64,000 nucleotides of DNA from NCBI RefSeq assembly GCF_001613505.1, contig NZ_BDCM01000010.1, positions 1-64,000 on the forward strand, read 5' to 3'. Below are positions 1 through 8,762 of this stretch, piece by piece. Under the pieces are notes generated by a model. The model had not been told where the DNA came from. It was given only the letters and a program-made list of their open reading frames with translations, and did not search any database. Both the position numbers and the translations under genes were made by a program. This DNA is from Nocardia mikamii NBRC 108933. GTDB lineage: Bacteria; Actinomycetota; Actinomycetes; Mycobacteriales; Mycobacteriaceae. Numbering within the stretch: position 1 is the first letter of the stretch; the number at the start of each line of letters is the position of its first letter.

Positions 1-39
1 CGCGCGGACAGGGGGTTGAGATCCTTTCGGTGAGTCGGC

Positions 40-1659
40 TCAGGCGGCCGTGATGGTGTCGGTGTCGAGGGTGACCGCGCCGTTGAGGGCCAGGACGCTC
101 CCGTTCACGGTGGTGCCGGTGGTCACCGTGTCCGAGGTGAACGTCAGAATGTTGCCGGCGAAGTTGGTGTTGGCACCCAGCGTGGCCGAGCTACCGACTT
201 GCCAGAACACATTGTGCGCGGTGGCTCCGTTGATGAGGCTCACCACACTGTTCGCGCCCGTGATCAGCGTCGACCCGGCCTGGAAGATGAACACAGCATT
301 CGGATTGCCTTGCCCGTCCAGGGTGACGGTGCCGTTGAGACCGATCCCGCCGGTTGCCTTGTAGACCCCGGAGGTCAGGGTTTGACCCGCGAGATCAGCG
401 GTCACGAAAGCGGTGGGCGTGCGGCCCGCCGCGTCGAGGTAGGCGGCCTGCAAATCGGTGTGTGCCTGCGCCGCGACCACGTCCCCGGCATGGATCGCTC
501 CGCCGGTCACCGTTCCCGGCGGGAACCCGGTCACTGCGGTGCCCGGACTGACGCCCAGGTTCCCGGTGATGGCTGTGGCACCGGCGTTGGTGACTGTCGA
601 GGCACCCAGCACCGCGAACGTCGATGCCGTACCCAGATTGACCGGCGCCAGACCCGACACGTAGGTGTAGGTGACTCCGTTGCTGGTCCCGCCGGGGGTG
701 GTGACGGTGACCTGCACTGTCCCCGCCGTATGGGCCGGGGTCAGAACGGTGATCTGAGTGTCGGAATTGACAGTGAACAGAGTCGCCGGTGTCCCACCGA
801 AACTCACCGCGGTGGCTCCGGTCAAGCCCGTGCCGGTGAGCACAACCACCGTCCCCCCACTCGGCGGACCCGAGCTCGGAGTAACGCTGGTAAGCGTCGG
901 CACCGCGATATAGGTGAACGAGACTCCGTTGCTCGTACCGCCGGGGGTGGTGACGGTGACCTGCACTGTCCCCGCCGTATGGGCCGGGGTCAGAACGGTG
1001 ATCTGAGTGTCGGAATTGACAGTGAACAGAGTCGCCGGTGTCCCACCGAAACTCACCGCGGTGGCTCCGGTCAAGCCCGTGCCGGTGAGCACAACCACCG
1101 TCCCCCCACTCGGCGGACCCGAGCTCGGAGTAACGCTGGTAAGCGTCGGCACCGCGATATAGGTGTAGGACACTCCGTTGCTCGTGCCGCTGGGAGTGGT
1201 GACGGTGACCTGCACTGTCCCCGCCGTATGGGCCGGGGCCACCGCGGTGATCTGGGTATCGGAGTTGACCGTGAACGAGGTTGCCGGTGTCCCACCGAAA
1301 TTCACCGCGGTGGCTCCGGTCAGATGCGTCCCGGTGAGCACGACCGTCGTCCCACCGGCCGCTGACCCCGACGCCGGGATGATGCTGGTCAACGTAGGAA
1401 GCGCACCGCCGTAGGTGTAGGGCAGCGGGTTGCTCGTGCCGTCCAGCAACGCCTGTACCGTGACGTTCACCGTGCCGGTCCCCGGCGGGACGATGGCCGT
1501 GATCTGGGTATCGGAGTTGATGGTGAATGTCGTTGCCGTGGTGCCGAACCGAACAGTCAGCGGACCGACGTTGGCGAAGCCGGAACCGGTGATGATGACG
1601 GAGTTGAGACCCGCCGGAGGACCGAAAGAGGGATTCAGCGAGGTGATAACAGGTGACAT
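40..1659 (-). CDS. IPT/TIG-repeat protein with C-terminal DUF3494 ice-binding-like domain
   Basis: A 539-residue protein. Residues 1-330 are four TIG/IPT immunoglobulin-like repeats, each with the pattern ITSLNPSFGPPAG / GTxLTGATAVxFGG / VTVTTPxGTSNGVxYTY. A linker follows, and residues 335-539 form a DUF3494 (ice-binding-like adhesin) beta-solenoid domain, recognised by NLGTASTFAVLGASTVTNAG and TDLQAAYLDAAGRT. Such proteins are usually surface or extracellular, and DUF3494 domains act as ice-binding proteins or adhesins in other bacteria. No signal peptide or anchor is visible: the first residues already belong to a TIG repeat. The ATG start has an AAGG-type site upstream. Function here is inferred as adhesion or a surface scaffold. 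The domain call is firm, the role is not. Confidence 0.85.
   Translation of the reverse strand: MSPVITSLNPSFGPPAGLNSVIITGSGFANVGPLTVRFGTTATTFTINSDTQITAIVPPGTGTVNVTVQALLDGTSNPLPYTYGGALPTLTSIIPASGSAAGGTTVVLTGTHLTGATAVNFGGTPATSFTVNSDTQITAVAPAHTAGTVQVTVTTPSGTSNGVSYTYIAVPTLTSVTPSSGPPSGGTVVVLTGTGLTGATAVSFGGTPATLFTVNSDTQITVLTPAHTAGTVQVTVTTPGGTSNGVSFTYIAVPTLTSVTPSSGPPSGGTVVVLTGTGLTGATAVSFGGTPATLFTVNSDTQITVLTPAHTAGTVQVTVTTPGGTSNGVTYTYVSGLAPVNLGTASTFAVLGASTVTNAGATAITGNLGVSPGTAVTGFPPGTVTGGAIHAGDVVAAQAHTDLQAAYLDAAGRTPTAFVTADLAGQTLTSGVYKATGGIGLNGTVTLDGQGNPNAVFIFQAGSTLITGANSVVSLINGATAHNVFWQVGSSATLGANTNFAGNILTFTSDTVTTGTTVNGSVLALNGAVTLDTDTITAA
692..1165 (-). repeat. Tandem identical TIG units, period 249 bp
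   Basis: Two units starting at 692 and 941 are identical by eye over about 225 bp. A third, diverged unit begins near 1190. The period of 249 bp equals 83 codons, so unit number can change without breaking frame. The lack of synonymous differences points to recent duplication or gene conversion. Confidence 0.9.
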
Positions 1660-2404
1660 TTTCTTGCCTTAATGAGAGAAGCAGTGAAAAGGGTTCTTAC
1701 GCAGCGACACCGACTCAGCTGGATGACGCCGCTGATACCAGTTACCGCCCAGCGACGGCACCTCGGCAATGCCTCTTTGGTCCGGTTTCAGTCCGGTTTC
1801 CGTTCAGCGAGTAGCTGTTCGGAAGCTGGACACCAGCAGTGATCTTTGCTTCCCCCTTCGGCCGGCGCTGCCGTCCGCCCCGGGCGCCCGGCTTCGTTCG
1901 CGAATTCCGATGCCGGTCGGGCGGGGTGGTTCCGATCATGGTCGACACCATTGACATCGCCTGCGGCGGTGCCGGATTGGCATGTCGTGCTCGCGTGGCC
2001 GAAGTCCGCGGTCGGGTGTCCGGACGCCCTGGACACCGCTGGGGGTGCGGAACGCCCCAGCTGAGCGCAGCGTGGAAGAAACGTGGTCCATCGCCCCTGT
2101 CGGCCCGCTCGGTCATCGGCGCCAGCTGCGCGCGAGGACTCGCCACCCCCAGGGTGTCGACATACACGACCAACCGCAGCCCGGATCGGCGATAGGAATC
2201 ACGTGCCGGTAAGAGTCGATCCCTGCGAAATATGAAACGTCACCAACTGGTAGCTGACGATGACCGGTGGAGTTTGCCGTGTGAGGAGGGGATTGACAAA
2301 GATGAACTCACATACCACCTTGGCCTGGCCAGCCGTGGTGTTCACGGCACCGAGACCCGCGGCTTCAGATCGAATCTCAGGTGGCCACCACCGGTCCCCT
2401 CAGG
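1660..2404. other. Gap without recognisable gene
   Basis: About 745 bp between two minus-strand genes. Open frames exist on both strands, but none gives a recognisable protein or a convincing ribosome site. It must contain the promoter of the TIG/DUF3494 gene, which starts at 1659. Confidence 0.5.
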
Positions 2405-2920
2405 TCACCGGATGTGGCGATTCGGTCCGGTGATCTCGTATCTGGCTGTGTCGCCGGTAGTGGCCGCTTGATGGAAGCCGGCCTTGTCCAGCACGCGGAC
2501 AGAGGCCGGGTTGGACAGTTCCACGTTCGCGAATACGGTGTGGACCCCGGGTGCGGTGAGTGCGAACTCCGCCAATGCCCGGGTGGCTTCGGCGGCGTAA
2601 CCGCGGCCGCGGCGGGAAACCACGATGCCGTAACCGATTTCCAGTGCGCCCTCGTGCGGTGGCCAGAACAGCCCGATCGAGCCCACCACCAGGCGGCTGT
2701 CACGTTCGATGATCAGGCGGTGGCCGCATTCGCCGAGCCATGTCGGATGCTGATCGAACAGGCCCGCGATGACAAGGTCACCTTCGGCGGGGAAGTCGTC
2801 GGCCCAATGCGCCGGCCTGGTGTCGGCGAGAACCGCGGTGGCCTCGGCCATCGTCCACGGCTGAAGCACGAGGCGGTCGGTGGTCAGGTCGATGAGGTCT
2901 GATGGTGAATGGGAAGTCAC
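2405..2920 (-). CDS. GNAT-family N-acetyltransferase (RimJ-like)
   Basis: A 171-residue acyltransferase that should transfer an acetyl group from acetyl-CoA to an amine; the substrate is unknown. The N-terminus TDRLVLQPW is typical of RimJ/RimL-type GNATs. The acetyl-CoA pyrophosphate loop is near residues 100-110 (VSRRGRGYAAEATRAL), and the C-terminal NPASVRVLDKAGF matches GNAT motif B. The GTG start at 2920 follows a GGAG site at good spacing. No operon partner is evident. The family call is strong and substrate assignment is not possible. Confidence 0.85.
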   Translation of the reverse strand: MTSHSPSDLIDLTTDRLVLQPWTMAEATAVLADTRPAHWADDFPAEGDLVIAGLFDQHPTWLGECGHRLIIERDSRLVVGSIGLFWPPHEGALEIGYGIVVSRRGRGYAAEATRALAEFALTAPGVHTVFANVELSNPASVRVLDKAGFHQAATTGDTARYEITGPNRHIR

Positions 2921-3144
2921 GAGTCACTCCTGATGGAAGAGAAGACCGGACCGCACCGTGCTATCGCGCGGGCCGGACAAGGACATGCCGATGAAGGCCG
3001 ACCGCGGCCATATTCATCAACCTCCCTGTCACCAGCTCACGCCCTTCGCGCCGGCATGACGCTAGCAATGCCACCGACGGCGAGCAAAGCAATATCGCTG
3101 ATGCCGGTGTCGACGCGGCGGCGACCCGACATCGGTGCCGGAAT

Positions 3145-3179
3145 GCCGTGGGAGCGAGAGCTGTGCCCGCTCCCACGGC
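3145..3179 (-). terminator. Hairpin downstream of the second GNAT gene
   Basis: A perfect 12-bp inverted repeat (gccgtgggagcg / cgctcccacggc) with an 11-nt loop begins 8 bp beyond the stop codon of the minus-strand gene ending at 3188. There is no strong T-tract, as is common in actinobacterial terminators. Confidence 0.6.
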
Positions 3180-3187
3180 GATTTCCG

Positions 3188-3703
3188 TCAGATGCCGAAC
3201 GGGGCGGCGTAACGGATGGTCCCCGCCGGCAGCGGGTATCGGGCGTCGAGGGTGAGGGCCATCAGGGCCTCATCCGGGACATCGATGGTCAGGCCGATAC
3301 CGTGCGCGGAGGCACGGGTGAACCCGAACCGCGGGTAATAGCCCGGGTGTCCGAGGACGGTGACGAAGTGCTCGCCGTTATCAGCGGCGGCCCGCAGGGC
3401 GGCCCGCACCACCGCGCTGCCGGCCCCACTGTTCTGGTGGTCGGGCCACACGGCCACCGGGCCCAAGCACAGGGCTGCGACCTCACCGATGTGGCAGCGG
3501 GTCAGCAGCGCATGCCCGACGAGCGCGCCATCGGAGTCGGTGGCCACCAGGGACAGGCCATCGATCCACGCCGGATCGCTGCGCAGCGCCTCGACAAGGT
3601 CGGCTTCCAGGGAGGTGTCGAACGACGCGAGATCGATCTCGCGGATGGTGGGGATGTCGGCGCTGGTTTCGGCGCGCGTCATCCAAGTATGACGAATCGT
3701 CAT
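3188..3703 (-). CDS. GNAT-family N-acetyltransferase (YhbS-like)
   Basis: A 171-residue GNAT enzyme. Visible features are the beta-strand and acetyl-CoA loop region LGPVAVWPDHQNSGAGSAVV (residues about 85-105) and the motif GHPGYYPRFGFTRAS, typical of YhbS-like predicted acetyltransferases. The frame stays open upstream to 4123, but that extension is Arg/Cys-rich and unlike the family. The ATG at 3703, with AAGGA upstream, gives the family's normal length and was chosen. The substrate is unknown. The hairpin just downstream suggests a single-gene transcript. Confidence 0.8.
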   Translation of the reverse strand: MTIRHTWMTRAETSADIPTIREIDLASFDTSLEADLVEALRSDPAWIDGLSLVATDSDGALVGHALLTRCHIGEVAALCLGPVAVWPDHQNSGAGSAVVRAALRAAADNGEHFVTVLGHPGYYPRFGFTRASAHGIGLTIDVPDEALMALTLDARYPLPAGTIRYAAPFGI

Positions 3704-4356
3704 CGCGGAACAGATTCCTTCATGTTCGTGTCGATGATGCCGCCGCGCTATCGGGCGGGCGGCGAAGGGAATACGAGTCAGGCCGTCGGCCGGGACGTGG
3801 AAAATCCCCGGACTTCTTGTCCGGCAACGGCTTCGCGCGCCGCCATCAACCCACCTCCAGCCCTGTCGCCGACCGACACGAACAGCCACGCACACTATCA
3901 CGTCACGCAGCGGCGCAAGCGGATTCGCCGACCTACCGTCCACCGCCGCGAGCACGAATCCTGCTGCCCCGGAACGTAACTTGTGAGACCGACATTTCGC
4001 CGACGCGCACACTTCTGCTACTGGCTGCGCACGCGCCGAGGATTCGAACTGGTGCGCACCGCGCTGGCAGAAGCACTTGCCAGCGACAGCGGCATCGAAT
4101 GTCCAGCCCGGAAACTCCCGCAAGCTGAGGACTACGCGGATCCGTCGGGTATGGAGTTGGCTGAAACACAGTCATACAGGGACGGTTTGGGGTGATCCCA
4201 ACCTGATGTGCCCACCGAGGGCATCTTCGGGCTGCACAGCAAGATGTACGGTTGCGCCGGCGCCTACCGGGTCAGAGTGGACTCGGGGTGGTGCGGTCGA
4301 TGGAACCTGAACCCGTGTGCCGATAGCGTGTAGGGCCTGAACTGCGAGAGGACACC
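3704..4356. other. Gap without recognisable gene
   Basis: About 650 bp between divergent genes. Short open frames on both strands lack homology I can recognise. A TpsiC-like string near 4040 does not form a tRNA arm. Confidence 0.5.
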
Positions 4357-4788
4357 ATGCACGCTCCTTCCTTTGTTTCCATCCTCGCTGCCGTCGGCAG
4401 CGCGCTTCTGTTTCAGGCCGCGCCGGCCTCAGCCGAGTCACACACCGGTATGCCGACGCTGACTGCACAGTTCGACGGCGGCCCGTGCGCGACCACCATC
4501 GACGCCAAGGCCAACATCTTCGATGACAGCAACCGGGTCTCCCTCGGCTACCAGACCAACGACATCGCCGGCACCGGCAGCGCCGGATGTGGGTCGTCGC
4601 TGGTCGCGGTCGTCAACTGGCGTAATTTGGACAGCGGCGGCGTGGGTAGCGTGTCCCAGCACATGTTCCACAACGAGACCAACTCGATATCCTTCGCCCC
4701 CGGCCCAGGAAGGATCGCGATCGAGCTGACCACGCTCGGTACCCACTTCCCCGACGCTTCCCGTCTCGAGGTCGTCATGCCCGGCTGA
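4357..4788 (+). CDS. Small secreted protein of unknown function
   Basis: A 143-residue protein with a clear Sec signal peptide (residues 1-27, hydrophobic core SILAAVGSALLFQAA, cleavage after ASA). The mature part has two cysteines (CATT and AGCGSS) that could form one disulfide, and alternating beta-rich segments. I do not recognise a family. It resembles the many small exported proteins of mycolata. The start is well supported by a GAGAGGACACC site directly upstream of the ATG. It is an isolated gene, convergent with the monooxygenase-like gene downstream. Confidence 0.75.
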   Translation: MHAPSFVSILAAVGSALLFQAAPASAESHTGMPTLTAQFDGGPCATTIDAKANIFDDSNRVSLGYQTNDIAGTGSAGCGSSLVAVVNWRNLDSGGVGSVSQHMFHNETNSISFAPGPGRIAIELTTLGTHFPDASRLEVVMPG

Positions 4789-4848
4789 TCGGTGCCGGAG
4801 ACGGGTGTGATTCCGCTGACTACGGATCAGCTGCCCTAGGGCGTGTCC

Positions 4849-5133
4849 TCAAACCTTGTGGTAGCGGAAGGTAATGTCGCCGTCGAGCATGTCGAGCAGT
4901 TCGGCGATCACGCCGGTCTTGTCCCGCCAGGCGAGGTAGTTCTCGAAGTTCTCACGCGAATCCCACTTCTCGACGAAGAGGATCCGGGCCGGATCGTCCT
5001 GTTTACGGGCTATCTCCACGGTGATGTTGCCCTCGAAATCGCGCGTCCCCGGCACGTTCTTGACGAACCAAACGCGCAGTTCGTCGAAGTGACCGTCCGT
5101 GACGTTCATATCGATGGTGACCTGAATTGCCAT
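4849..5133 (-). CDS. Antibiotic-biosynthesis-monooxygenase (YgiN-like) domain protein
   Basis: A 94-residue single ABM-fold protein. The N-terminal strand AIQVTIDMNV and the motif ILFVEKWDSRENFENYLAW (residues about 50-70) are typical of ABM/quinol monooxygenase dimers. The frame is open upstream, but the ATG at 5133 has a GGGAG site and yields the usual family length. It is divergent from the hydrolase at 5480, so both may share the intergenic control region. These proteins act as cofactor-free quinol or reactive-electrophile monooxygenases. The specific substrate here cannot be told. Confidence 0.8.
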   Translation of the reverse strand: MAIQVTIDMNVTDGHFDELRVWFVKNVPGTRDFEGNITVEIARKQDDPARILFVEKWDSRENFENYLAWRDKTGVIAELLDMLDGDITFRYHKV

Positions 5134-5479
5134 GAGATATCTCCCGAATTTCATGAGAAAGGACTGATGGGCGCAGAGCGCGATCCTGTTCGAGGGAACA
5201 ATCCGACCGTAACCTGCGTCACAGTTCCAACCAATTGAATTATCCTGAAGCGAGGATTCGAAGCGAGCGAATCCGACGCGATCTCCTTGTGTCCCAACAT
5301 AACTCGCGTGCGGGGGCCGGGCGGACGCACTCGACGGTGCGGCGGGCAGCCGCTTTCCGTTCCTGGCCGCGAGGCTTCCGGGGAACGATCTTTCCCATTG
5401 TCGGGAACTCAACGCTGAACGAACCTCGATATGTGGCCATCGAGCCACGGAAACCTCCCCGAAAGGACGTAACACCGCC
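5134..5479. promoter_or_regulatory. Shared upstream region of divergent genes with an inverted repeat
   Basis: A 346-bp divergent intergenic region. It contains a 7-bp inverted repeat, ggattcg (5254-5260) and cgaatcc (5268-5274), centred 14 bp apart, which could be an operator. This is inference only: no regulator gene of clear relevance lies beside it. Confidence 0.3.
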
Positions 5480-6394
5480 ATGCAAACCAGCGTGAGCTTC
5501 CCCAGCAACGGTCTCCGTCTCGCGGGAATCCTTTTCACCCCGGACGACCGCGCAGGCGAGCGACTGCCCGCGGTCGTGGTGTCCCACCCGGGCGGCGGCG
5601 TCAAGGAACAGACCGCCAGCGTGTACGCGAAGCGATTGGCCGACAAGGGTTTCGCGGCCCTCGTGTTCGACGCCGCGTACCAGGGTGAGAGCGAAGGCGA
5701 ACCGCGCTTCCTGGAGGATCCCTTCCAGCGCAGCGAGGACGTCAAATCCGCCGTCACCTATCTGACCACCCGTGACGACATCGATGCCGGTCGCATCGGC
5801 GCTCTGGGCATCTGCGCGTCCGGCGGCTATGTGCCCTTCGCCGCGCAGACCGATCACCGCATCAAGGCAGTCGCCACCGTGAGCGGCCTCGACATCGGCG
5901 ACTACCTGAGCAACGGCCTCGGCCGCACCCAGGACCCGGCCGTACTGAACGAGATGCTGGACGCCGCCGGCGCCCTGCGCACCGCCGAAGCGCTCGGCGC
6001 GGAGCCGAACTACCAGATCTGGGCGCCGCCGACCGCCGAGGGCCTCGAGGACGCACCCGAGCTGTTCCGCGAGGCGCACGACTACTACCGCACCCCGCGT
6101 GCTCAGCATCCGCGGTCGGAGAACAAGTGGCCGCTGCAGAGCATCGACCGCATCGCCCAGTTCGACGCCTACGCCAAGATCGCGATGATCGCACCGCGGC
6201 CGCTGCTGATGATCGCCGGCTCGAAGGCCGACACCAAGTACTTCAGCGACGAGGCCATCGCCAAGGCCGCCGAGCCGAAGGAACTGTTCGTCATCGACGG
6301 CGCGTCCCACATCGACCTGTACGACGTGGACGAGTACGTCACTCCGGCCGTCGCGAAGCTGGAGGAGTTCTTCGGCAAGAACCTCGCCGGCTGA
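5480..6394 (+). CDS. Alpha/beta hydrolase, YcjY/dienelactone-hydrolase-like
   Basis: A 304-residue cytosolic alpha/beta hydrolase. The oxyanion-side motif VVVSHPGGG is at about residues 35-43. The nucleophile elbow LGICASGGY (about 110-118) could use Cys, as in dienelactone hydrolases, or Ser. The acid is likely in MIAGSKADTKYF and the histidine in IDGASHIDLYDV near residue 275. This matches the YcjY-type hydrolases often encoded beside redox genes. The substrate is unknown. An AAAGGA site precedes the ATG and a strong hairpin follows, so the gene is probably monocistronic. Confidence 0.85.
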   Translation: MQTSVSFPSNGLRLAGILFTPDDRAGERLPAVVVSHPGGGVKEQTASVYAKRLADKGFAALVFDAAYQGESEGEPRFLEDPFQRSEDVKSAVTYLTTRDDIDAGRIGALGICASGGYVPFAAQTDHRIKAVATVSGLDIGDYLSNGLGRTQDPAVLNEMLDAAGALRTAEALGAEPNYQIWAPPTAEGLEDAPELFREAHDYYRTPRAQHPRSENKWPLQSIDRIAQFDAYAKIAMIAPRPLLMIAGSKADTKYFSDEAIAKAAEPKELFVIDGASHIDLYDVDEYVTPAVAKLEEFFGKNLAG

Positions 6395-6432
6395 GCGAGT
6401 CCGCTGAAGCCGAGCACATCGGGTTTCCCCGT

Positions 6433-6472
6433 AGCGCCTGTCCCACACAGAACACCGTGTGGGACAGGCGCT
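6433..6472 (+). terminator. Strong hairpin terminator after the hydrolase gene
   Basis: A perfect 16-bp stem (agcgcctgtcccacac and its complement) with an 8-nt loop, 38 bp after the hydrolase stop codon. It may work in both directions. Confidence 0.8.
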
Positions 6473-6541
6473 TTCGCGTCGGTCACGGAAGCCGTTGACT
6501 ACCATGCCGGTTGGCGATTCACCGGTCGTGGACGCAAACGG

Positions 6542-6655
6542 CTATTTCGCCGCGGGCGGGGTGCCCAGGACCAAGCCGTACGCGCGACGGCTGACGTCGC
6601 CGGACAGATCGACGGTGATGCCCTTGTCCTGGGTGAACTCGTCGAGCGCGTCGAG
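6542..6655 (-). pseudogene. 3' fragment of an unidentified gene
   Basis: The minus-strand frame ends in a plausible protein C-terminus (residues such as LDEFTQDKGITVDLSGDV followed by a terminal GTPPAAK). It loses a sensible reading where the opposite-strand TetR homology begins near 6655. I read it as the tail of a gene cut by a rearrangement. The family is not recognised. Confidence 0.3.
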
Positions 6656-6967
6656 TACTTCCGGATGCTCGCATTCCCCGCCGAGCCGGGTCAGTACGCC
6701 GCCGGGCACGAGTTGGCCGATCGCATGGCACAACAGATCAAGCAGCAGAACGACCGGCTAGTCGAGGCGATCAACCGCGGTATCGACGCCGGCATCGCCA
6801 GACCCGTCGACCCCGCCCAGGTCGCGTTGGTGCTGTTGGCTGCATGGAACGGCATCATCAGCCTCAACTGGCGCCCGGACCAGCTACACCGCAGCGAGGA
6901 AGAACTGCGGCAGCTCCTCGAAAGCGCAGCCGACAGTATCGCCCACGGCCTGCTTCGCAGCCCTTGA
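6650..6967 (+). pseudogene. TetR-family regulator, C-terminal domain only
   Basis: From about 6650 the plus strand encodes YFRMLAFPAEPGQYAAG, then a helical segment ending in LAAWNGIISLNWRPDQL and a final helix. This is the ligand-binding C-terminal domain seen in many TetR regulators. The N-terminal helix-turn-helix (about 90 residues) is missing: upstream codons in this frame do not resemble TetR. An internal ATG at 6665 exists, but the product could not bind DNA. Most likely a truncated remnant. Confidence 0.6.
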
Positions 6968-7263
6968 TTCCGCGCCCATGTGGCGGCACAGCGACGGTTG
7001 CCAGACCGCAGCCGCCACAGCGATGCCCGTCCGGGCGCGGTGAGCCCTCCTACCTCGAGCAACAGCCGTTCCTCGATCAGTGCCGACAGAGAAGGCAGCC
7101 GATCGAAGACGGCACCGTCGAACCAGCTTCGTGGGCGCGCATCGCAACTTCTGATGGCCGCGTGGCCGCATCGGGCTGTGGCAGCGCGTGTCATCTCACC
7201 GCCGAATCGTGCCACGGACGACGCCGAAGCCGGCCTGCACGAACCGATCTGCGGGTGCCTGCA

Positions 7264-7470
7264 CTATCGGTGCGCCCAGGTCATCCGCGTCATAGGGACC
7301 GGTCCACGCCAGCCGCACGGCAGACCGCAGGTGGCTATTATCTCCTGCTCGGTGGCACCATCGGGGTAGTGGCGGGTGACCTGCGAGGCCGAGGAAGGGT
7401 ATCCGCAGTCCGCGCATCTGCCGAAGTAGTCCAGCAGTTCCTGGACATCGGTGTGAATAGGTGAGGGCAT
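7264..7470 (-). CDS. Small cysteine-rich (zinc-ribbon-like) protein
   Basis: A 68-residue protein. It has a CxxC pair (GRCADCGYPSSASQ, residues about 18-31) and a second Cys pair in TCGLPCGWRG, a possible metal-binding arrangement. The ATG at 7470 is preceded by a strong GGAGGGAG site, the best argument that it is real. The family is not known to me. It stands alone in a gene-poor stretch. Confidence 0.6.
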   Translation of the reverse strand: MPSPIHTDVQELLDYFGRCADCGYPSSASQVTRHYPDGATEQEIIATCGLPCGWRGPVPMTRMTWAHR

Positions 7471-7714
7471 ACTCCCTCCGCGTATCGATCGTCTGAACAG
7501 TTGGCTTCGGGTGGTGGTAGGCGCCGACCGAAGGTCCTGTGCCGCACCGAAGATGTCCGCACCCGTGGGCCGCGGCGCACGGTATATCTCGATTCGCCAG
7601 GGCCTCGGAGAGCTTTTCCGCTCTGCGGTTCACGAGCAGCCCGCCGCCGAACTGCGCGCTCAGGACGCGCAGCGCCACCAAGGAGCATTGTGCCCGTGGG
7701 GTGCCGGCTATGCG

Positions 7715-8153
7715 TCAGGCTTCGGCGGCTGTCGGCAACAGGCCGAGCTGGGTCAGGAACGAGGCGTTGGCCCAGTAGCCGCGGTGCTCCACGACCTTGC
7801 CGTCCTCCACGGCGAAGGTGTCGACCAGCGGAAACTGCATGGCGCGGCCGGTAGGTGGAACCTCACCCTGCCGCGTGGCCAGCGGCCCGTGGTGGGTTCC
7901 CGAGAACGACACTTCGGCGACCGCGCCGTCACCGTCGTGCCAGATGTTGCGCACCGCGATGGTCAGATCCGGGAACGCGGTGATGAAGGTCTGGATCATC
8001 CCGCGCAGCTCGCCGATGCCCGACAGGGGGCCGGACGGGAATTCGCACGCCACGTCCTCGGAGAACGGACTCGCCGCAAGCTCCACGTCGCCGATGTTTC
8101 AATCCCCGGTGGGGCGCCTCGATGAAACCGTCCAGCAGCTCGCTCATAGACAT
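7715..8153 (-). pseudogene. SnoaL-like polyketide-cyclase-fold protein, apparent frameshift
   Basis: The C-terminal 120 residues are a SnoaL-like NTF2 fold: LAASPFSEDVACEFP, then FPDLTIAVRNIWHDGD and VDTFAVEDGKVVEHRGYW. The expected N-terminus, MSMSELLDGFIEAPHRG, is encoded from 8153 in a different frame. The reading switches near 8095-8105. Either the gene is broken by an indel, or translation begins at a GTG at 8086 and gives a shortened 123-residue protein lacking the first helix. A sequencing error is also possible. Confidence 0.6.
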
Positions 8154-8762
8154 GCCTTTCTCTCGACGATGGTCGTCGGAATCTGGACACCACCAACGGT
8201 ATTCCGCATATCCCCCCTGCGGTGTCCTAGGAGTTGGACACTCAGCCCGCCCGCGACGCCGCTTGCCGGCCATGGAACACGCTGCTGCACACCACATTGA
8301 ACGTCCAATAACCCGACATCACCGACGACATCACCGACAGCGTCGGCCGATCGCTTCTCCGGAGCAGTCCTTCCGCCGACGTAGGCGGCCGCTCCGGGAT
8401 TGCGGCTGTCGACTCAGCGGCACCTAATCGGCAAAGCTTGGACTCTGATGATTCGACCGCATGGCCCCTGTCGCCCTCTCCCCCGGTACTCGAACACGTT
8501 CCGCCACTGAAGGAATCAGCTCACCTGGCGCTGACCGTTGGAGCACCGACACATGCTCCCGAGCAGGGCGCGCGGTAGCGGGTAAGGATTCCTGAGACGC
8601 TGTCGGGGCTGCGAACCGCCGGCACCGCGGCGGTGACGAGCTCGACAACCCGAGGGACGGTTGGCGGAACCATCGGCCCGGGTCGGGCGTCGGCGATCAA
8701 CGCCGCGAATGTCCAATTCTCTGGACAGTCCGTGCCAGTGGACCCGCCATAGGCTCCGCCTT
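8154..8762. other. Gap without recognisable gene
   Basis: About 610 bp between divergent genes with no convincing coding frame. Open frames running into the propeller gene from 8661 look non-coding before the ATG at 8763. Confidence 0.45.

Noticed and set aside
692..1165. CRISPR-like tandem repeat
   Set aside because: The repeat unit is 249 bp without spacers, is in frame, and encodes TIG domains.
2909..3979. Plus-strand 356-codon frame overlapping the second GNAT gene
   Set aside because: It has no recognisable domain and covers the gap and the antisense of a well-supported GNAT gene.
4030..4065. Possible tRNA TpsiC arm on the minus strand
   Set aside because: The string agttcgaatcc has no pairing 5-bp stem around the loop and no acceptor partner.
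5240..6505. Minus-strand 421-codon frame opposite the hydrolase
   Set aside because: Antisense shadow of a hydrolase with full catalytic motifs; the product has no domain.
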